DNA of 64,000 bases from Dehalococcoides mccartyi (GCF_001889305.1 NZ_CP013074.1:496001-560000), one strand, 5' to 3'; counted from the first letter of the stretch, positions 1 through 11,393 are shown. Made by a program: numbers and translations. The notes: a model not told the origin generated them from the sequence alone.

Positions 1-318
1 CCCACTGGCCAGAGGATGGCACTTTACCGCAATCTGGTAACGGATCTTTTGAATTATGAAGAAATAACCATCTCTGAACCTCGGGCAAAGGAAATACGTA
101 GCATGGCTGAAAAGATGATTACCCTCGGCAAAAAGGGTACTCTTGCTTCACGCCGCCGGGCTTTGGCTTTTGTATATATACCCGGTATTGTTGACAAGGT
201 TTTTGAAGACCTGTCAAAACGGTATGCTGAGCGTCCGGGTGGTTATACACGCATAACCAAGCTGGGTCCCCGTCAGGGTGACGGTGCGGAGATGGTTAAG
301 CTGGAACTTATCAAATAG
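1..318 (+). CDS. rplQ: 50S ribosomal protein L17 (5' end outside the window)
   Basis: Large-subunit ribosomal protein L17. The frame is open from base 1: the first codons read PTGQR followed by [12 protein letters not shown], and in L17 the PTGQR stretch lies about 15 residues into the protein, so the true start is upstream of the window and the ATG at 16 is internal. The C-terminal [17 protein letters not shown] matches the usual L17 ending. In bacteria rplQ normally follows rpoA, so rpoA probably lies just left of the window. It is followed within 36 bp by truA and then rplM-rpsI, a conserved ribosomal-protein operon order. Confidence 0.95.
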   Translation, partial: PTGQRMALYRNLVTDLLNYEEITISEPRAKEIRSMAEKMITLGKKGTLASRRRALAFVYIPGIVDKVFEDLSKRYAERPGGYTRITKLGPRQGDGAEMVKLELIK

Positions 319-353
319 CTTTTGGGAGGGGTATTATCTCACCCAGGGTATTA

Positions 354-1094
354 ATGGTAATTGAATACGAGGGCACCAGGTATTTAGGTTTTCAGATTCA
401 GGACAAAGGGGCCACGATACAGGGAGAGCTGGAAACAGCTATCCAAAAATTAACAAGTGAAAAAACCAGAGTGAGCGGTTCCGGAAGGACTGATGCTGGG
501 GTACACGCGGCGTATCAGGTGGTCAGTTACCTCTCGGAATCTTCACTTGGGCTGGAAAAAATTAAAGGCGGGTTGAATTATTACCTGCCGACGGACATAG
601 CCGTAAAAGAAGTCTACTTCGTAGCGGAAAACTTTGATGTGAGACGCCGGGCTATTAGCCGTGAGTACTCTTACCATATATTAAATAGCAAAACCCGCTC
701 GCCGCTTGCCAGACTTCAAGCCTGGCAGGTGCCTTACAAGCTTGATACAAAGCTTATGGAACAGGCTTTTAAAATGCTTGAAGGGGAGCATGACTTTATC
801 GCTTTTGCCTCCAGTCTGGGGCCGGAGATAAAGAAAACCGTTCGCAGGGTTAACTGGACCCGGTTAGATATTGCAGAGGATAGGCTGGTATTCAGGATAG
901 AGGCCAATTCCTTTCTTACTCACCAGGTGAGAAATACTATCGGAACGCTGGTGGAACTGGGACGCGGGATTTTGAGTATGAGCGAGTTTGGGGCATTATT
1001 TGAGGCTAAAACCCCCGGACTGGCGGGGCCGGCAGCGCCGGCTTGTGGACTGAGCCTCGTTCGGGTAAACTATAGAGAACCTTTTGGGAGTTAA
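354..1094 (+). CDS. truA: tRNA pseudouridine synthase A
   Basis: Isomerises uridines 38-40 of the tRNA anticodon stem to pseudouridine. The GSGRTDAGVHA motif near residue 40 carries the catalytic Asp, and SFLTHQVRNTIGTLVELGRG near residue 190 is the second family signature. With the ATG at 354 the protein (246 aa) begins directly at VIEYEGTRYLGFQIQ and lacks the few residues that usually form the first strand. The upstream in-frame codons ISPRVL would supply them, but there is no ATG, GTG or TTG there, only ATT (333) and ATC (336) placed after a strong GGGAGGGG at 324-331. The true start may therefore be non-canonical. An AGGG at 345-348 could serve the ATG at 354. The gene ends one base before the rplM ATG. 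Confidence 0.93.
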   Translation: MVIEYEGTRYLGFQIQDKGATIQGELETAIQKLTSEKTRVSGSGRTDAGVHAAYQVVSYLSESSLGLEKIKGGLNYYLPTDIAVKEVYFVAENFDVRRRAISREYSYHILNSKTRSPLARLQAWQVPYKLDTKLMEQAFKMLEGEHDFIAFASSLGPEIKKTVRRVNWTRLDIAEDRLVFRIEANSFLTHQVRNTIGTLVELGRGILSMSEFGALFEAKTPGLAGPAAPACGLSLVRVNYREPFGS

Positions 1095-1095
1095 G

Positions 1096-1527
1096 ATGAA
1101 CACTTACACAGTTAAAGCTAGTGACATAAAACGGGATTGGCACGTAATAGACGCTTCCGGCCGTGTGCTGGGTGAAGTAGCTGCTGAAGCAGCTAAATAT
1201 CTCATGGGTAAGCACAAACCCATGTTTTGCCGCAATCTTGATTGCGGTGACTACGTGGTTATTGTAAATGCAAAGAAGATCACGGTTACCGGCAACAAGC
1301 TGGACCAGAAGATTTATTATCGCCATTCCGGCTTTCCCGGCGGTTTCCGTCAGGAAAAACTGGGTGACCTTCTGAAAACTAAGCCTTTGTTTGTGATTGA
1401 ACATGCCGTGAAAGGCATGATTCCCCGCAATACTTTGGGTGCCCAGATTTTGGCTAAATTAAAGGTCTATGAAGGTGCGGAACACCCCCATGCCTCTCAG
1501 ACCGGCGAAGTAAGCAAGGAGTCTTAA
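1096..1527 (+). CDS. rplM: 50S ribosomal protein L13
   Basis: Early-assembling large-subunit protein L13, 143 aa, the usual family length. MNTYTVKASDIKRDWHVIDA is the typical N-terminus, and KHKPMFCRNLDCGDYVVIVNA, the KIYYRHSGFPGG loop and MIPRNTLGAQ are L13 signatures. The ATG at 1096 is chosen over an in-frame TTG at 1084 because GGGAG at 1086-1090 sits at the right distance and family members begin here. It lies one base after the truA stop, so the two are probably translationally coupled. rpsI follows after 12 bp, the near-universal L13-S9 pair. Confidence 0.97.
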   Translation: MNTYTVKASDIKRDWHVIDASGRVLGEVAAEAAKYLMGKHKPMFCRNLDCGDYVVIVNAKKITVTGNKLDQKIYYRHSGFPGGFRQEKLGDLLKTKPLFVIEHAVKGMIPRNTLGAQILAKLKVYEGAEHPHASQTGEVSKES

Positions 1528-1539
1528 CGGGAGATAATA

Positions 1540-1938
1540 ATGGTAGAGAAGAATACATATTTTATTGGTGTTGGCCGGCGTAAGACTGCAGTTGCCACTG
1601 TAAAACTGACAAGCGGCAATGGAGTTATAGTAATTGATGGCAAGCCCATTGAAGAGCGGTTTACCCGCATTCAGGAGCGTAATGTTATTTTGAACCCTAT
1701 GATGGTTACTGATACCATGGGTAAGTTTAATGCTGTTGTAAAGGTTCTTGGCGGCGGTGTTACCGGTCAGAGCGGGGCTATCGCTCATGGCATTGCCCGT
1801 GCCCTTGAAAAGACTGATGATAAACTGCGTGCTACTCTTAAGAGTAATGGTCTTCTTACCCGTGATGATCGGACTAAAGAACGCAAGAAGCCCGGTTTGA
1901 AACGTGCCCGCAAGGCTCCCCAGTATACTAAACGTTAA
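1540..1938 (+). CDS. rpsI: 30S ribosomal protein S9
   Basis: Small-subunit protein S9, 132 aa. The N-terminal GVGRRKTAVATVKL and the very basic C-terminal tail KKPGLKRARKAPQYTKR are diagnostic; in the family the tail reaches toward the P-site tRNA. A GGGAG precedes the ATG by about 8 nt. It is the last gene of the rplQ-truA-rplM-rpsI operon and is followed 22 bp later by a strong intrinsic terminator. Confidence 0.97.
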   Translation: MVEKNTYFIGVGRRKTAVATVKLTSGNGVIVIDGKPIEERFTRIQERNVILNPMMVTDTMGKFNAVVKVLGGGVTGQSGAIAHGIARALEKTDDKLRATLKSNGLLTRDDRTKERKKPGLKRARKAPQYTKR

Positions 1939-1960
1939 GATTATCTTACATAAAAAAGAT

Positions 1961-1995
1961 AAAGGCCGAAACTTTTAAGTTTCGGCCTTTTTATT
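1961..1995 (+). terminator. Intrinsic terminator after rpsI
   Basis: A 13-bp perfect stem (1961-1973 pairing with 1978-1990) closes a 4-nt loop and runs into a T-rich tract (1988-1993). It ends the ribosomal-protein operon. The A-rich left flank gives a T-tract on the opposite strand too, so it probably also terminates the small convergent gene at 2206-2012. Confidence 0.9.
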
Positions 1996-2011
1996 GATTA
2001 AAAGAGATTAT

Positions 2012-2206
2012 TCAGTTTCCGCGTTCATCTCTGAAATAACGTACTATCCCTATGATAGCTGTCAGCAAACCCATGGCTACTGAAAGTATACCGAGAACTG
2101 TTTGAGAAAAAGACAGACTATCAATATCAGTTGGCTGCTGGTAGGTAAATATACCTATACCTATCATTATTATCCCAAACCCAAGGTAAAAAAGGCTGGT
2201 TTTCAT
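2012..2206 (-). CDS. Small two-helix membrane protein, unknown function
   Basis: A 64-aa protein with two hydrophobic segments: residues about 4-22 (LFYLGFGIIMIGIGIFTY) and 37-57 (VLGILSVAMGLLTAIIGIV), separated by a short polar loop, with a basic RYFRDERGN tail. I do not recognise a family. Reality is supported by a GGAG seven bases before the ATG, an extended -10 promoter element just upstream (2234-2242), and a shared terminator at its end. It is transcribed toward the ribosomal operon and is separate from the sugar-phosphate genes upstream. Confidence 0.7.
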   Translation of the reverse strand: MKTSLFYLGFGIIMIGIGIFTYQQPTDIDSLSFSQTVLGILSVAMGLLTAIIGIVRYFRDERGN

Positions 2207-2233
2207 GAATAACTCCAGGAAATTAATTTAGAC

Positions 2234-2242
2234 ATTATACCA
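2234..2242 (-). promoter_or_regulatory. Extended -10 promoter for the small membrane gene
   Basis: On the minus strand the bases read TGGTATAAT, a perfect -10 hexamer preceded by TGn, about 28 bp upstream of the ATG at 2206. No convincing -35 hexamer is seen, which is compatible with an extended -10 promoter. The interval 2207-2496 otherwise holds only a weak hairpin (2376-2414); I saw no tRNA or further ORF in it. Confidence 0.5.
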
Positions 2243-2375
2243 CAGGATAACTTGGTTCGTGGTTCGGGAAGTAGACCAGATAATTACCAGTTGTACTGGA
2301 GTCATTCGGGAGTAATTTAAGGTGTTACATTATGGGGAAAAACAAAATGGGGCGGTAGAATCCCCGCTGGGCAGC

Positions 2376-2414
2376 CATATTATATATAAAAGCCATGGAT
2401 TATATGATGGCTTT
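2376..2414 (-). terminator. Possible terminator after the PGI/PMI gene
   Basis: An 8-bp perfect stem (2389-2396 with 2407-2414) with a 10-nt loop. Read on the minus strand it is followed by a T/A-rich run, TTTTATATATAAT. Its place about 85 bp downstream of the PGI/PMI stop fits an intrinsic terminator for the long minus-strand operon, but the stem is AT-rich and the T-run interrupted. Confidence 0.4.
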
Positions 2415-2496
2415 AAAATACTCCAAAATCCGTCCTGTGTCTTTTGGCCGGTTATCTAGCGGTTGGTCGGGCATGTTCAAACTTGATTCAGAAAAA

Positions 2497-3564
2497 TTAG
2501 CTTTCGGCTAATTTACGTTTGAAGTAGTCAACAGCGTCTATTGGATAGGGGTCTACTCCTGTTAGGAAAGCCAGATACAGGCTCACAAAATCTCCCTGAA
2601 GTATCAGGCTTAATACCTGGCAAAGGGGACTGAAACCATAACCGTCGATGCTGAAAACGGGGATTTTGGCCTGATGAAGCATATCAGTAGTAATTCTCAT
2701 GCGCTGGTGAATGCGTTTAGATAGGTAGGTGGTTTTGAACATAACCGCCGCCCAATAACGGGCTGAACTTTGGGGCAGTTGGTAGCCCACTACGGAGTTA
2801 TGGTTCATTTCTGGTATTTCTTCGGCAAATGAAAAGCACTTGGCGTTCTCGTTCATCTGGGTTTTAAAGCGGCGGGCTGCCGGGAATGTTATCCCTGAGC
2901 CAAATGCCATAACCGCCCGTCCTTCCAGTTTGGCGGCCAGCTGCTTAGCAGGGTTGTTGAGAGTTTGATATTTTTCTGACAATCTTTCCGCAATCTGGGA
3001 AAGGACTATCAGGCTTTCACTCACTTCGGTAGATTTATTGGGTATAAAGCCCAGTTTATGGAGGATACTTAAAACAGGCAATACTCCGTAAGCAATAGCG
3101 GTACTGGGACGGTAAGTATAGTCATAAATCAGCCCCGGTATATTATGAGTAGCGGTCATTTCCTTGAGCTGTCCGCCAGTGGTTAAAACCAGCAGTTTGG
3201 CATGGCGATTAACTGCCTGATGGAAGCAGGATACTACCTCTTCGGTTGAACCGGAACTGCTGGAAGCAATAACCAGTGTGTCCGCGGATACGTATGCCGG
3301 CAGCAAATAGTCTTGATGCAGGTAGATGGGTATTTTACATTCATCACGCAGCATTCGCTCTGCCAATTGGGCACCTACTCCCGAAGTACCCATACCCAAT
3401 ATTACCACCTGTTTGACGGTGCGGTAATCTTCAGGCAGGTTTAAAGCTTCAGCAGTTTCCCATGCCTGTTTGCAGAGTGAAGGCATGCGTTTAAGCTCGT
3501 CCAGCATATGGTGAGGGTCAAGCTTTTCATAAATATTTGGGTCATCAAGATTGATAATATCCAT
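2497..3564 (-). CDS. Bifunctional phosphoglucose/phosphomannose isomerase
   Basis: SIS-fold isomerase of the bifunctional PGI/PMI family (355 aa), interconverting fructose-6-phosphate with glucose-6-phosphate and mannose-6-phosphate. GMGTSGVG at about residues 57-64 and SSSSGSTEE at 101-109 are the sugar-phosphate-binding SIS elements, and the EIPEMNHNSVVGY segment near residue 250 carries the Glu/His typical of this family. It follows the phosphoglucomutase gene by 24 bp, so the pair links F6P, G6P/M6P and hexose-1-phosphates for nucleotide-sugar or compatible-solute synthesis. It appears to be the last gene of the long minus-strand operon. Confidence 0.85.
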   Translation of the reverse strand: MDIINLDDPNIYEKLDPHHMLDELKRMPSLCKQAWETAEALNLPEDYRTVKQVVILGMGTSGVGAQLAERMLRDECKIPIYLHQDYLLPAYVSADTLVIASSSSGSTEEVVSCFHQAVNRHAKLLVLTTGGQLKEMTATHNIPGLIYDYTYRPSTAIAYGVLPVLSILHKLGFIPNKSTEVSESLIVLSQIAERLSEKYQTLNNPAKQLAAKLEGRAVMAFGSGITFPAARRFKTQMNENAKCFSFAEEIPEMNHNSVVGYQLPQSSARYWAAVMFKTTYLSKRIHQRMRITTDMLHQAKIPVFSIDGYGFSPLCQVLSLILQGDFVSLYLAFLTGVDPYPIDAVDYFKRKLAES

Positions 3565-3588
3565 CTGGTATATCCCTAAGACAATATT

Positions 3589-5016
3589 TTAGATACCGGA
3601 AAGTCTGCGGCCGTTTTCAAGCAATGCGGCGGTCTTATCCTGGCTTGGGCTTTCGGCATATATCCGCAGCAGTGGCTCAGTACCGGAAAAGCGGATAAGC
3701 AGCCAGCTGCCGTCTTCAAGCTTGTAGCGGAAACCGTCCAGGTTGTCTGTAGAAATCACTTTGGTTTCACCGAGACTAGCCGGTTTTTGGTCTGCCAGAT
3801 GTTTTATTATTTCTTCCCGGCGGGCTTCGTCAAAGGTATAGTCAACCCGGTTGTAATAGTGAGGCCCAACCTTGGAATACAAATATTCAAGCATGGCTGA
3901 GGGCGATTTACCGGTGGTAATCATAAAATCCAGAAAATAAGCTCCTGCCAGTATGGCATCACGTTCAGGCACGTGCCCGGCAAAGCCGTAGCCGCCGCTT
4001 TCCTCACCGCCGATAAGGGCATTTTGCTCAAGCATAACCGGGGAGACATACTTGAAGCCGACTTTGGTTTCAAATACCGGTACATCATAAAGCTCACCCA
4101 GTTTATCTATCATACTGGAGTTGGTAATAGTTTTTACCAGCGGCCCGCGCAGCCCTTTTACTTCCAGCATATAAAGTGCCAGCAGGGAAAAGACCTGCAG
4201 CTGGTTAAGAAAGTTGCCCATTTCATCTACCACACCCAGACGATCAGAATCCCCGTCGGTAGCCAGCCCTATATCTGAACGGATATCCTTGACCAGCCTC
4301 ATCAGCTTAGCCAGATTAGGGGTGATAGGTTCAGGCTGAAGCATGTCAGGGAAATTGGGGTTGGGTTCGGCGTTTATTTCATTCAGGCGGTTGCAGCCGC
4401 CCTCAAGCAGTTGCTTGAAATAACCTATGCCGGCACCATACATAGAATCTATGGCTATATTGAAACCGGCCTCCCGCAGTTTTTCAGTATCTACCAGTGT
4501 ATTTATTTGTTCAAAATAAGCGGGGGTAAGGTCTGTCAATTCAATAAGCCCGCGGGAAACTGCCGTATCAAAATCCAGACGGGATACCGAAGGGTTATTC
4601 TCCAGTTTAGCTATCTCTGCCTCAATGGCGTTTATCATGTGGATAGGGGCACTGGCACCGTCAGCTGATTTAACCTTGAAACCATTCCAAATAGCGGGGT
4701 TATGACTGGCGGTAATTATTACTGCGCCAGCCGTTTTCAGGTTTACCACCCCGTGGCTGATTACCGGTGTAGGTGTGGGGCGTGAACTAAAATAGGTCTT
4801 GATGCCGTTTGCCGCCATAACTTCGGCAACCGAACGGGCAAAATCCGCTGAGGCGAAGCGGGTATCATATCCGATTACCAGCGAAAGGTTATCGGGACGG
4901 GTATTTTTCAGGTATGCGGCAGTGGCTTGGGAACAGACAGAGACATTTTCAAAGGTGAAGTCTCTGGCAATAATGCCGCGCCAGCCATCGGTACCGAACT
5001 TAATTTGGCTTGTTAT
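3589..5016 (-). CDS. Phosphoglucomutase/phosphomannomutase, apparent AUA start
   Basis: Alpha-D-phosphohexomutase, moving phosphate between C6 and C1 of glucose or mannose. Counting from codon 5016: FGTDGWRG near residue 7, the catalytic-Ser loop TASHNP at 102-107, the metal-binding DGDSDR at 254-259 and the phosphate-binding RFSGTEPLLR near the C-terminus, so all four domains are present in about 475 aa. The first ATG is at 4818, after 66 codons of clearly homologous sequence. Upstream of it there is no ATG, GTG or TTG before the in-frame stop. The best candidate is ATA at 5016, nine bases after AAGGGGG, giving MTSQIKFGTDGW; ATT at 5004 is less well spaced. The start overlaps the end of the preceding small gene. 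Function is secure, the start is inferred. Confidence 0.85.
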   Translation of the reverse strand: MTSQIKFGTDGWRGIIARDFTFENVSVCSQATAAYLKNTRPDNLSLVIGYDTRFASADFARSVAEVMAANGIKTYFSSRPTPTPVISHGVVNLKTAGAVIITASHNPAIWNGFKVKSADGASAPIHMINAIEAEIAKLENNPSVSRLDFDTAVSRGLIELTDLTPAYFEQINTLVDTEKLREAGFNIAIDSMYGAGIGYFKQLLEGGCNRLNEINAEPNPNFPDMLQPEPITPNLAKLMRLVKDIRSDIGLATDGDSDRLGVVDEMGNFLNQLQVFSLLALYMLEVKGLRGPLVKTITNSSMIDKLGELYDVPVFETKVGFKYVSPVMLEQNALIGGEESGGYGFAGHVPERDAILAGAYFLDFMITTGKSPSAMLEYLYSKVGPHYYNRVDYTFDEARREEIIKHLADQKPASLGETKVISTDNLDGFRYKLEDGSWLLIRFSGTEPLLRIYAESPSQDKTAALLENGRRLSGI

Positions 5017-5203
5017 TTTGGCTGTCCCCCTTGAAGAATTTGCTTAACATAAAGATGATAGAACCCAGAATAAGCACTACCGGCAGGAAGAGTACCATAA
5101 TAACGAAAGTAAGTCCTGCCAGCCCCATTATGGTAGCCAGCATTATTACTGCCAGTTCAAGTACAATTGCCCCAAAGAAGGCCAGCAATAAAGTCTTAAT
5201 CAT
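5000..5203 (-). CDS. Small two-helix membrane protein, unknown function
   Basis: A 67-aa hydrophobic protein: after MIKTLLL the two membrane segments run from about residue 4 to 26 and 30 to 52, followed by a polar KFFKGDSQNNKPN tail. I chose ATG 5203 over GTG 5209 because GGAAGG lies seven bases upstream of the ATG but almost touches the GTG. No family recognised. It sits between metK and the phosphoglucomutase, overlapping the latter by about 17 bp, so its translation may drive initiation of the mutase at its unusual start codon. Confidence 0.7.
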   Translation of the reverse strand: MIKTLLLAFFGAIVLELAVIMLATIMGLAGLTFVIMVLFLPVVLILGSIIFMLSKFFKGDSQNNKPN

Positions 5204-5234
5204 AAGCACACCTTCCTGTCGGTAGTAATATTTT

Positions 5235-6455
5235 TTACTTGGATACGCTTAGGGATTCCATAGTGGCCTTTATGGCATCTACCTTATCCAGCCGTTCCCA
5301 TGGCAGATCCAGTTCCGGGCGTCCCAGATGGCCATAGGCGGCAGTCTGGCGGTAGATAGGGCGGCGAAGTCCCAGATTACGGATAATAGCTTCCGGCCGC
5401 AAATCAAAGTGCTTCTGGATAATAGACAAGATATCTTCATGGCTCATGCGGGCGGTGTTGAAGGTTTCAATGGAGACTGACAACGGGTGGGCAACACCGA
5501 TAACATAAGCTACCTGAATTTCCAGTCTGTCTGCCAGTCCGGCCGCTACCAGATTTTTGGCAATATATCTGGCCATGTAGCAGGCGGAACGGTCTACCTT
5601 GGTGGGGTCTTTACCGGAAAAAGCACCGCCACCGTGACGGGCAAAGCCGCCGTAAGTGTCCACCAGAATTTTGCGCCCGGTAAAGCCGGTATCTGAAACC
5701 GGACCACCCACCACAAAGCGGCCGGTTGCGTTTACATAATACTCGGTATTTATGTCCAGCAGGTCGGCGGGGATGATAGGTTTGATAACCTCCCTGATAA
5801 TATCAGATTGAATTTTTTCGGTAGTTATGTCCGGGTCATGCTGAGCACCGATAACCACGCTGCTTATCCTTTTGGCCTCTCCGTTGTGGTATTCCACTGT
5901 TACCTGGCTTTTGCCGTCAGGACGCAGGTAGGCCAGCGTGCCGTTTTTGCGTACTTCAGACAAACGCTTGCTCAGGCGGTGGGCTAAAGAAATGGGTAGG
6001 GGCATATATTCAGGGGTTTCGGTGCAGGCATAACCAAACATCATGCCCTGGTCACCTGCGCCGGTCAAATCCAACTCATCTACTTTCCCGCTCTTGGCTT
6101 CCTGAGATTTATTAACTCCCAGAGCTATGTCAGGAGACTGGCGGTTTATAGAGGTAAGTACGCCGCAGGTACGGTCATCAAAACCATATTCGGGTTTGGT
6201 GTAGCCTATATCTTTTATGACTCCCCTGACCAGTTCGGGTATTTCCACGTAGCAACTGGTGGTGATTTCACCCATTACTACTACCAAACCGTTGGTTACG
6301 GCGGTTTCACAGGCAACATGAGCAGTGGGGTCTTTGGCTATGATAGCGTCCAGAACTGCGTCAGAAATCTGGTCGCAAATCTTGTCCGGGTGGCCTTCGG
6401 TAACTGATTCCGAGGTAAAAAGATATTTTGAAGAATTCCCAAAAGTCTGAGACAT
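5235..6455 (-). CDS. metK: S-adenosylmethionine synthetase
   Basis: Makes S-adenosylmethionine from methionine and ATP. The 406-aa protein has the ATP-binding GHPDK (21-25), the GAGDQG loop (132-137) and GGGAFSGKD (275-283), all diagnostic for bacterial MetK. The start has AAGGAG five bases upstream of the ATG. It lies 9 bp downstream of ahcY and in the same operon as a core methionine synthase, so synthesis, use and recycling of SAM are grouped. I found no SAM riboswitch in front of it. Confidence 0.97.
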   Translation of the reverse strand: MSQTFGNSSKYLFTSESVTEGHPDKICDQISDAVLDAIIAKDPTAHVACETAVTNGLVVVMGEITTSCYVEIPELVRGVIKDIGYTKPEYGFDDRTCGVLTSINRQSPDIALGVNKSQEAKSGKVDELDLTGAGDQGMMFGYACTETPEYMPLPISLAHRLSKRLSEVRKNGTLAYLRPDGKSQVTVEYHNGEAKRISSVVIGAQHDPDITTEKIQSDIIREVIKPIIPADLLDINTEYYVNATGRFVVGGPVSDTGFTGRKILVDTYGGFARHGGGAFSGKDPTKVDRSACYMARYIAKNLVAAGLADRLEIQVAYVIGVAHPLSVSIETFNTARMSHEDILSIIQKHFDLRPEAIIRNLGLRRPIYRQTAAYGHLGRPELDLPWERLDKVDAIKATMESLSVSK

Positions 6456-6464
6456 CGTTTCTCC

Positions 6465-9290
<2,826 letters not shown>

Positions 9291-9291
<1 letters not shown>

Positions 9292-9491
9292 CAGCTTTCC
9301 TTGCTGACCATTCGGGCAAAGCATTTGAATGAACGGTCATGTGTTTTTTCAATATTATCCGGAAAAGCGCAGGCGGGCAGTTCATCCATGGCCAGATGGT
9401 ACGAGATACAGCGGCAGCACTTGCCTTTCCTTTCACAGGGTTCATATGTACAGTTGCAGTTTACTTTATTAAGTTCAGTTGCGCAGTTCAT
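9291..9491 (-). CDS. Small cysteine-rich protein (DUF6485-like)
   Basis: A 66-aa soluble protein with nine cysteines (3, 12, 14, 19, 25, 26, 28, 41, 57), including C-x-C, C-x4-C and CCxC, a pattern suited to binding a metal ion or Fe-S cluster. I believe it matches the uncharacterised DUF6485 family, from memory only. Its ATG overlaps the stop of the core methionine synthase (ATGA) and its stop overlaps the next start, so the three are translationally coupled. A role as metal or cluster partner of the methionine synthase is an inference. Confidence 0.7.
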
Positions 9492-10516
9492 ACTGTTCCG
9501 TGTTTCCTTCTAAGCAGGGCGGAAAGTTCAGCCAGCAGTAGGGGAGCCCGTTCTGCCGCTTCGGGGCTTTTTAAGCCCAGACCGCAGGCAGGGGTGATAA
9601 GTGAGTGGCGGGCAAGCTCGGCAAAGGGCAGACCGCGGCTGTCAAAGTGGGACATGGCCGCTTCCAAACGGTCTTTCAAACTAGCAGCAGTTTCTTCTTT
9701 TAATGCTTTTTCGTCTGTGGGTACAATCCCCCAGGCAACCGCTCCGCCCCTTTTTATGAAGGCTTTGAGTTCATCAGTATATATAGACAGCGAATCTGCA
9801 TAGGCATAAGTGTCAAAATTTATAATATCCACGCTGGTATCCATCAGGATAGACCAGTCTGTATTGCCGCAGCAGTGCACTCCTTTCAGGCCGGATATGC
9901 CTGAAAAAACCTCGTCAAACATGGCTGTAACCTGCTCACGGGAGAGAGGCAGATAGGCTGACCCGTAGGCGCTCATGGCTGGTTCGTCCACAAAGATAAT
10001 GGTATTCCGGCAGATATTGCTCAGGAAATGTTCCTGCCAGGATGCCTTCAGCTTAAGGAGTTTGGTAGCCGCATCTGAAAGGACTTCATCATACAGGATA
10101 TCTTTTCCTGAAGGGTCTTTGATAGACATGCAGTAGGTCAGCGGGCCGGTGATATGCCCTTTTACCAGCAAGGGGGAAAGATTGCGGGAAGCAAGCTCAT
10201 AAAGCCCGGCGGCGTACTCCGCCCCTATGGGAAACTTGTTAAAATCATTATCCAGATAGGCTTGGTAAAGGCTTTCCAGTTCGTTCTCAAAACTGGGGTT
10301 TGGTTCAATCCACACCTTGTCCTGGTTGATTTTTACCCCAGGCAGCCCCTGGCTGAACTGGGCGGACATACCTTCAAGGCAGCTTCTGCGGGGCAGCTGC
10401 GGCCAAACGGGTATATCCTGAAGGTAATGGGTAATAATGTCCACCGCCGCCTTCGGGTCTGTATGGGGCATACTGCCTATCATGGTAGGCAGAAAATGAA
10501 AATCAGTTTTAGTCAT
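9488..10516 (-). CDS. mesB: Core (folate-independent) methionine synthase, MesB-type
   Basis: A 342-aa protein matching only the C-terminal catalytic barrel of MetE (UROD/MetE-like fold). It keeps putative zinc ligands, His214 with Cys216 in GVHCCGNTDW and Cys311 in PACGLGLKS, but lacks the N-terminal folate-binding half of MetE. Core methionine synthases methylate homocysteine from a methyl-corrinoid; one has been characterised from Dehalococcoides mccartyi and the MesB family is predicted to take methyl groups from the Wood-Ljungdahl corrinoid Fe-S protein. ATG 10516 (MTKTDFHFLPTMIGSMP) lies inside the mtnP tail (8-bp overlap). Neighbouring ahcY and metK complete the cycle. The assignment rests on size, motifs and context. 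Confidence 0.82.
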   Translation of the reverse strand: MTKTDFHFLPTMIGSMPHTDPKAAVDIITHYLQDIPVWPQLPRRSCLEGMSAQFSQGLPGVKINQDKVWIEPNPSFENELESLYQAYLDNDFNKFPIGAEYAAGLYELASRNLSPLLVKGHITGPLTYCMSIKDPSGKDILYDEVLSDAATKLLKLKASWQEHFLSNICRNTIIFVDEPAMSAYGSAYLPLSREQVTAMFDEVFSGISGLKGVHCCGNTDWSILMDTSVDIINFDTYAYADSLSIYTDELKAFIKRGGAVAWGIVPTDEKALKEETAASLKDRLEAAMSHFDSRGLPFAELARHSLITPACGLGLKSPEAAERAPLLLAELSALLRRKHGTV

Positions 10517-11393
10517 TTTCACTCGCTGCGGGCATGTATTTATCAATTATCAAAGCTAACTCACGCTTACGGGTATTCGGCACTGCCTCAGGTGAAGTCA
10601 TGATGGCGTTGGAGAGGGCGGTGCTGCATTCGCAGTTCCGGGCTTCTCCAATGCGCCCCACGGCCAGTTTTATTATATTTTTTGAAAGATTTATATTGCC
10701 GCGCAGGGTGGCAATCACTTTGTCTACCGTTACGGCTTCTTCTTCCTCATGCCAGGCATCGTAGTCGGTGGCACAGGCGATAATAGCGTAACAGATTTCA
10801 GCTTCTCTTGCCAGTTTTGCTTCGGGCAGGGCGGTCATGCCGATAACATCTGCCCCCCAGCTTTTGTGAAGGCGGCTCTCGGCCTGGGTGGAAAAGGCAG
10901 GCCCTTCCATAACTACATAAGTGCCGCCGTTATGCACATCGGCACCCGCCTCTTTGGCGCATTCATACAGGAGTTTGCGTAAATCCGGGCAGAAGGGCTG
11001 GGAGAATGCTATATGGGCTACAATTCCTTTGCCGAAAAATGTATTGGTGCGCTGGCTGGTGCGGTCTATCAGCTGGTCAGGTATTAAAAGATGCCCCGGT
11101 TTGACCTCTTTTTTAAAACTGCCTACTGAATTTATGGCGATAATGTGCTCCACTCCCAAACTTTTCAGGGCATATATATTGGCGCGGGATGGGATTTCCG
11201 AAGGGAGTATGCGGTGACCCCGCCCGTGTCTGGGCAGAAAAGCCACTCCCACTCCGTCCAAATTGCCGGTAACTATGGTATCTGAAGGCTTGCCGAATGG
11301 GGTATCAAGGGCGTGTTCGCGGATATCGGTCAGTCCCTCAATATCATACAGGCCTGTCCCCCCGATAACGCCTATTTTAGCGTAGTGTACCAT
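10509..11393 (-). CDS. mtnP: S-methyl-5'-thioadenosine phosphorylase
   Basis: Cleaves methylthioadenosine with phosphate to adenine and methylthioribose-1-phosphate. The 294-aa protein has GGTGLY (11-16), phosphate-binding PRHGRGH (54-60), NSVGS (88-92) and the nucleoside-site VMEGPAFSTQAE followed by GMTALPEAKLAREAEICYA. These, and a DYDAW rather than a DVTCW-like selectivity loop, support MTA over purine nucleosides. A perfect GAGGAGG precedes the ATG. The product feeds MtnA, encoded 75 bp upstream in the same direction. Confidence 0.93.
   Translation of the reverse strand: MVHYAKIGVIGGTGLYDIEGLTDIREHALDTPFGKPSDTIVTGNLDGVGVAFLPRHGRGHRILPSEIPSRANIYALKSLGVEHIIAINSVGSFKKEVKPGHLLIPDQLIDRTSQRTNTFFGKGIVAHIAFSQPFCPDLRKLLYECAKEAGADVHNGGTYVVMEGPAFSTQAESRLHKSWGADVIGMTALPEAKLAREAEICYAIIACATDYDAWHEEEEAVTVDKVIATLRGNINLSKNIIKLAVGRIGEARNCECSTALSNAIMTSPEAVPNTRKRELALIIDKYMPAASEND

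Noticed and set aside
4818-4820. ATG 4818 as the phosphoglucomutase start
   Set aside because: It would delete 66 conserved N-terminal residues including the FGTDGWRG motif; the open frame continues upstream.
6456-6464. SAM riboswitch before metK or the methyl-cycle operon
   Set aside because: Gaps between the genes are too short, and no SAM-type aptamer was recognised upstream of the first gene at 14514.
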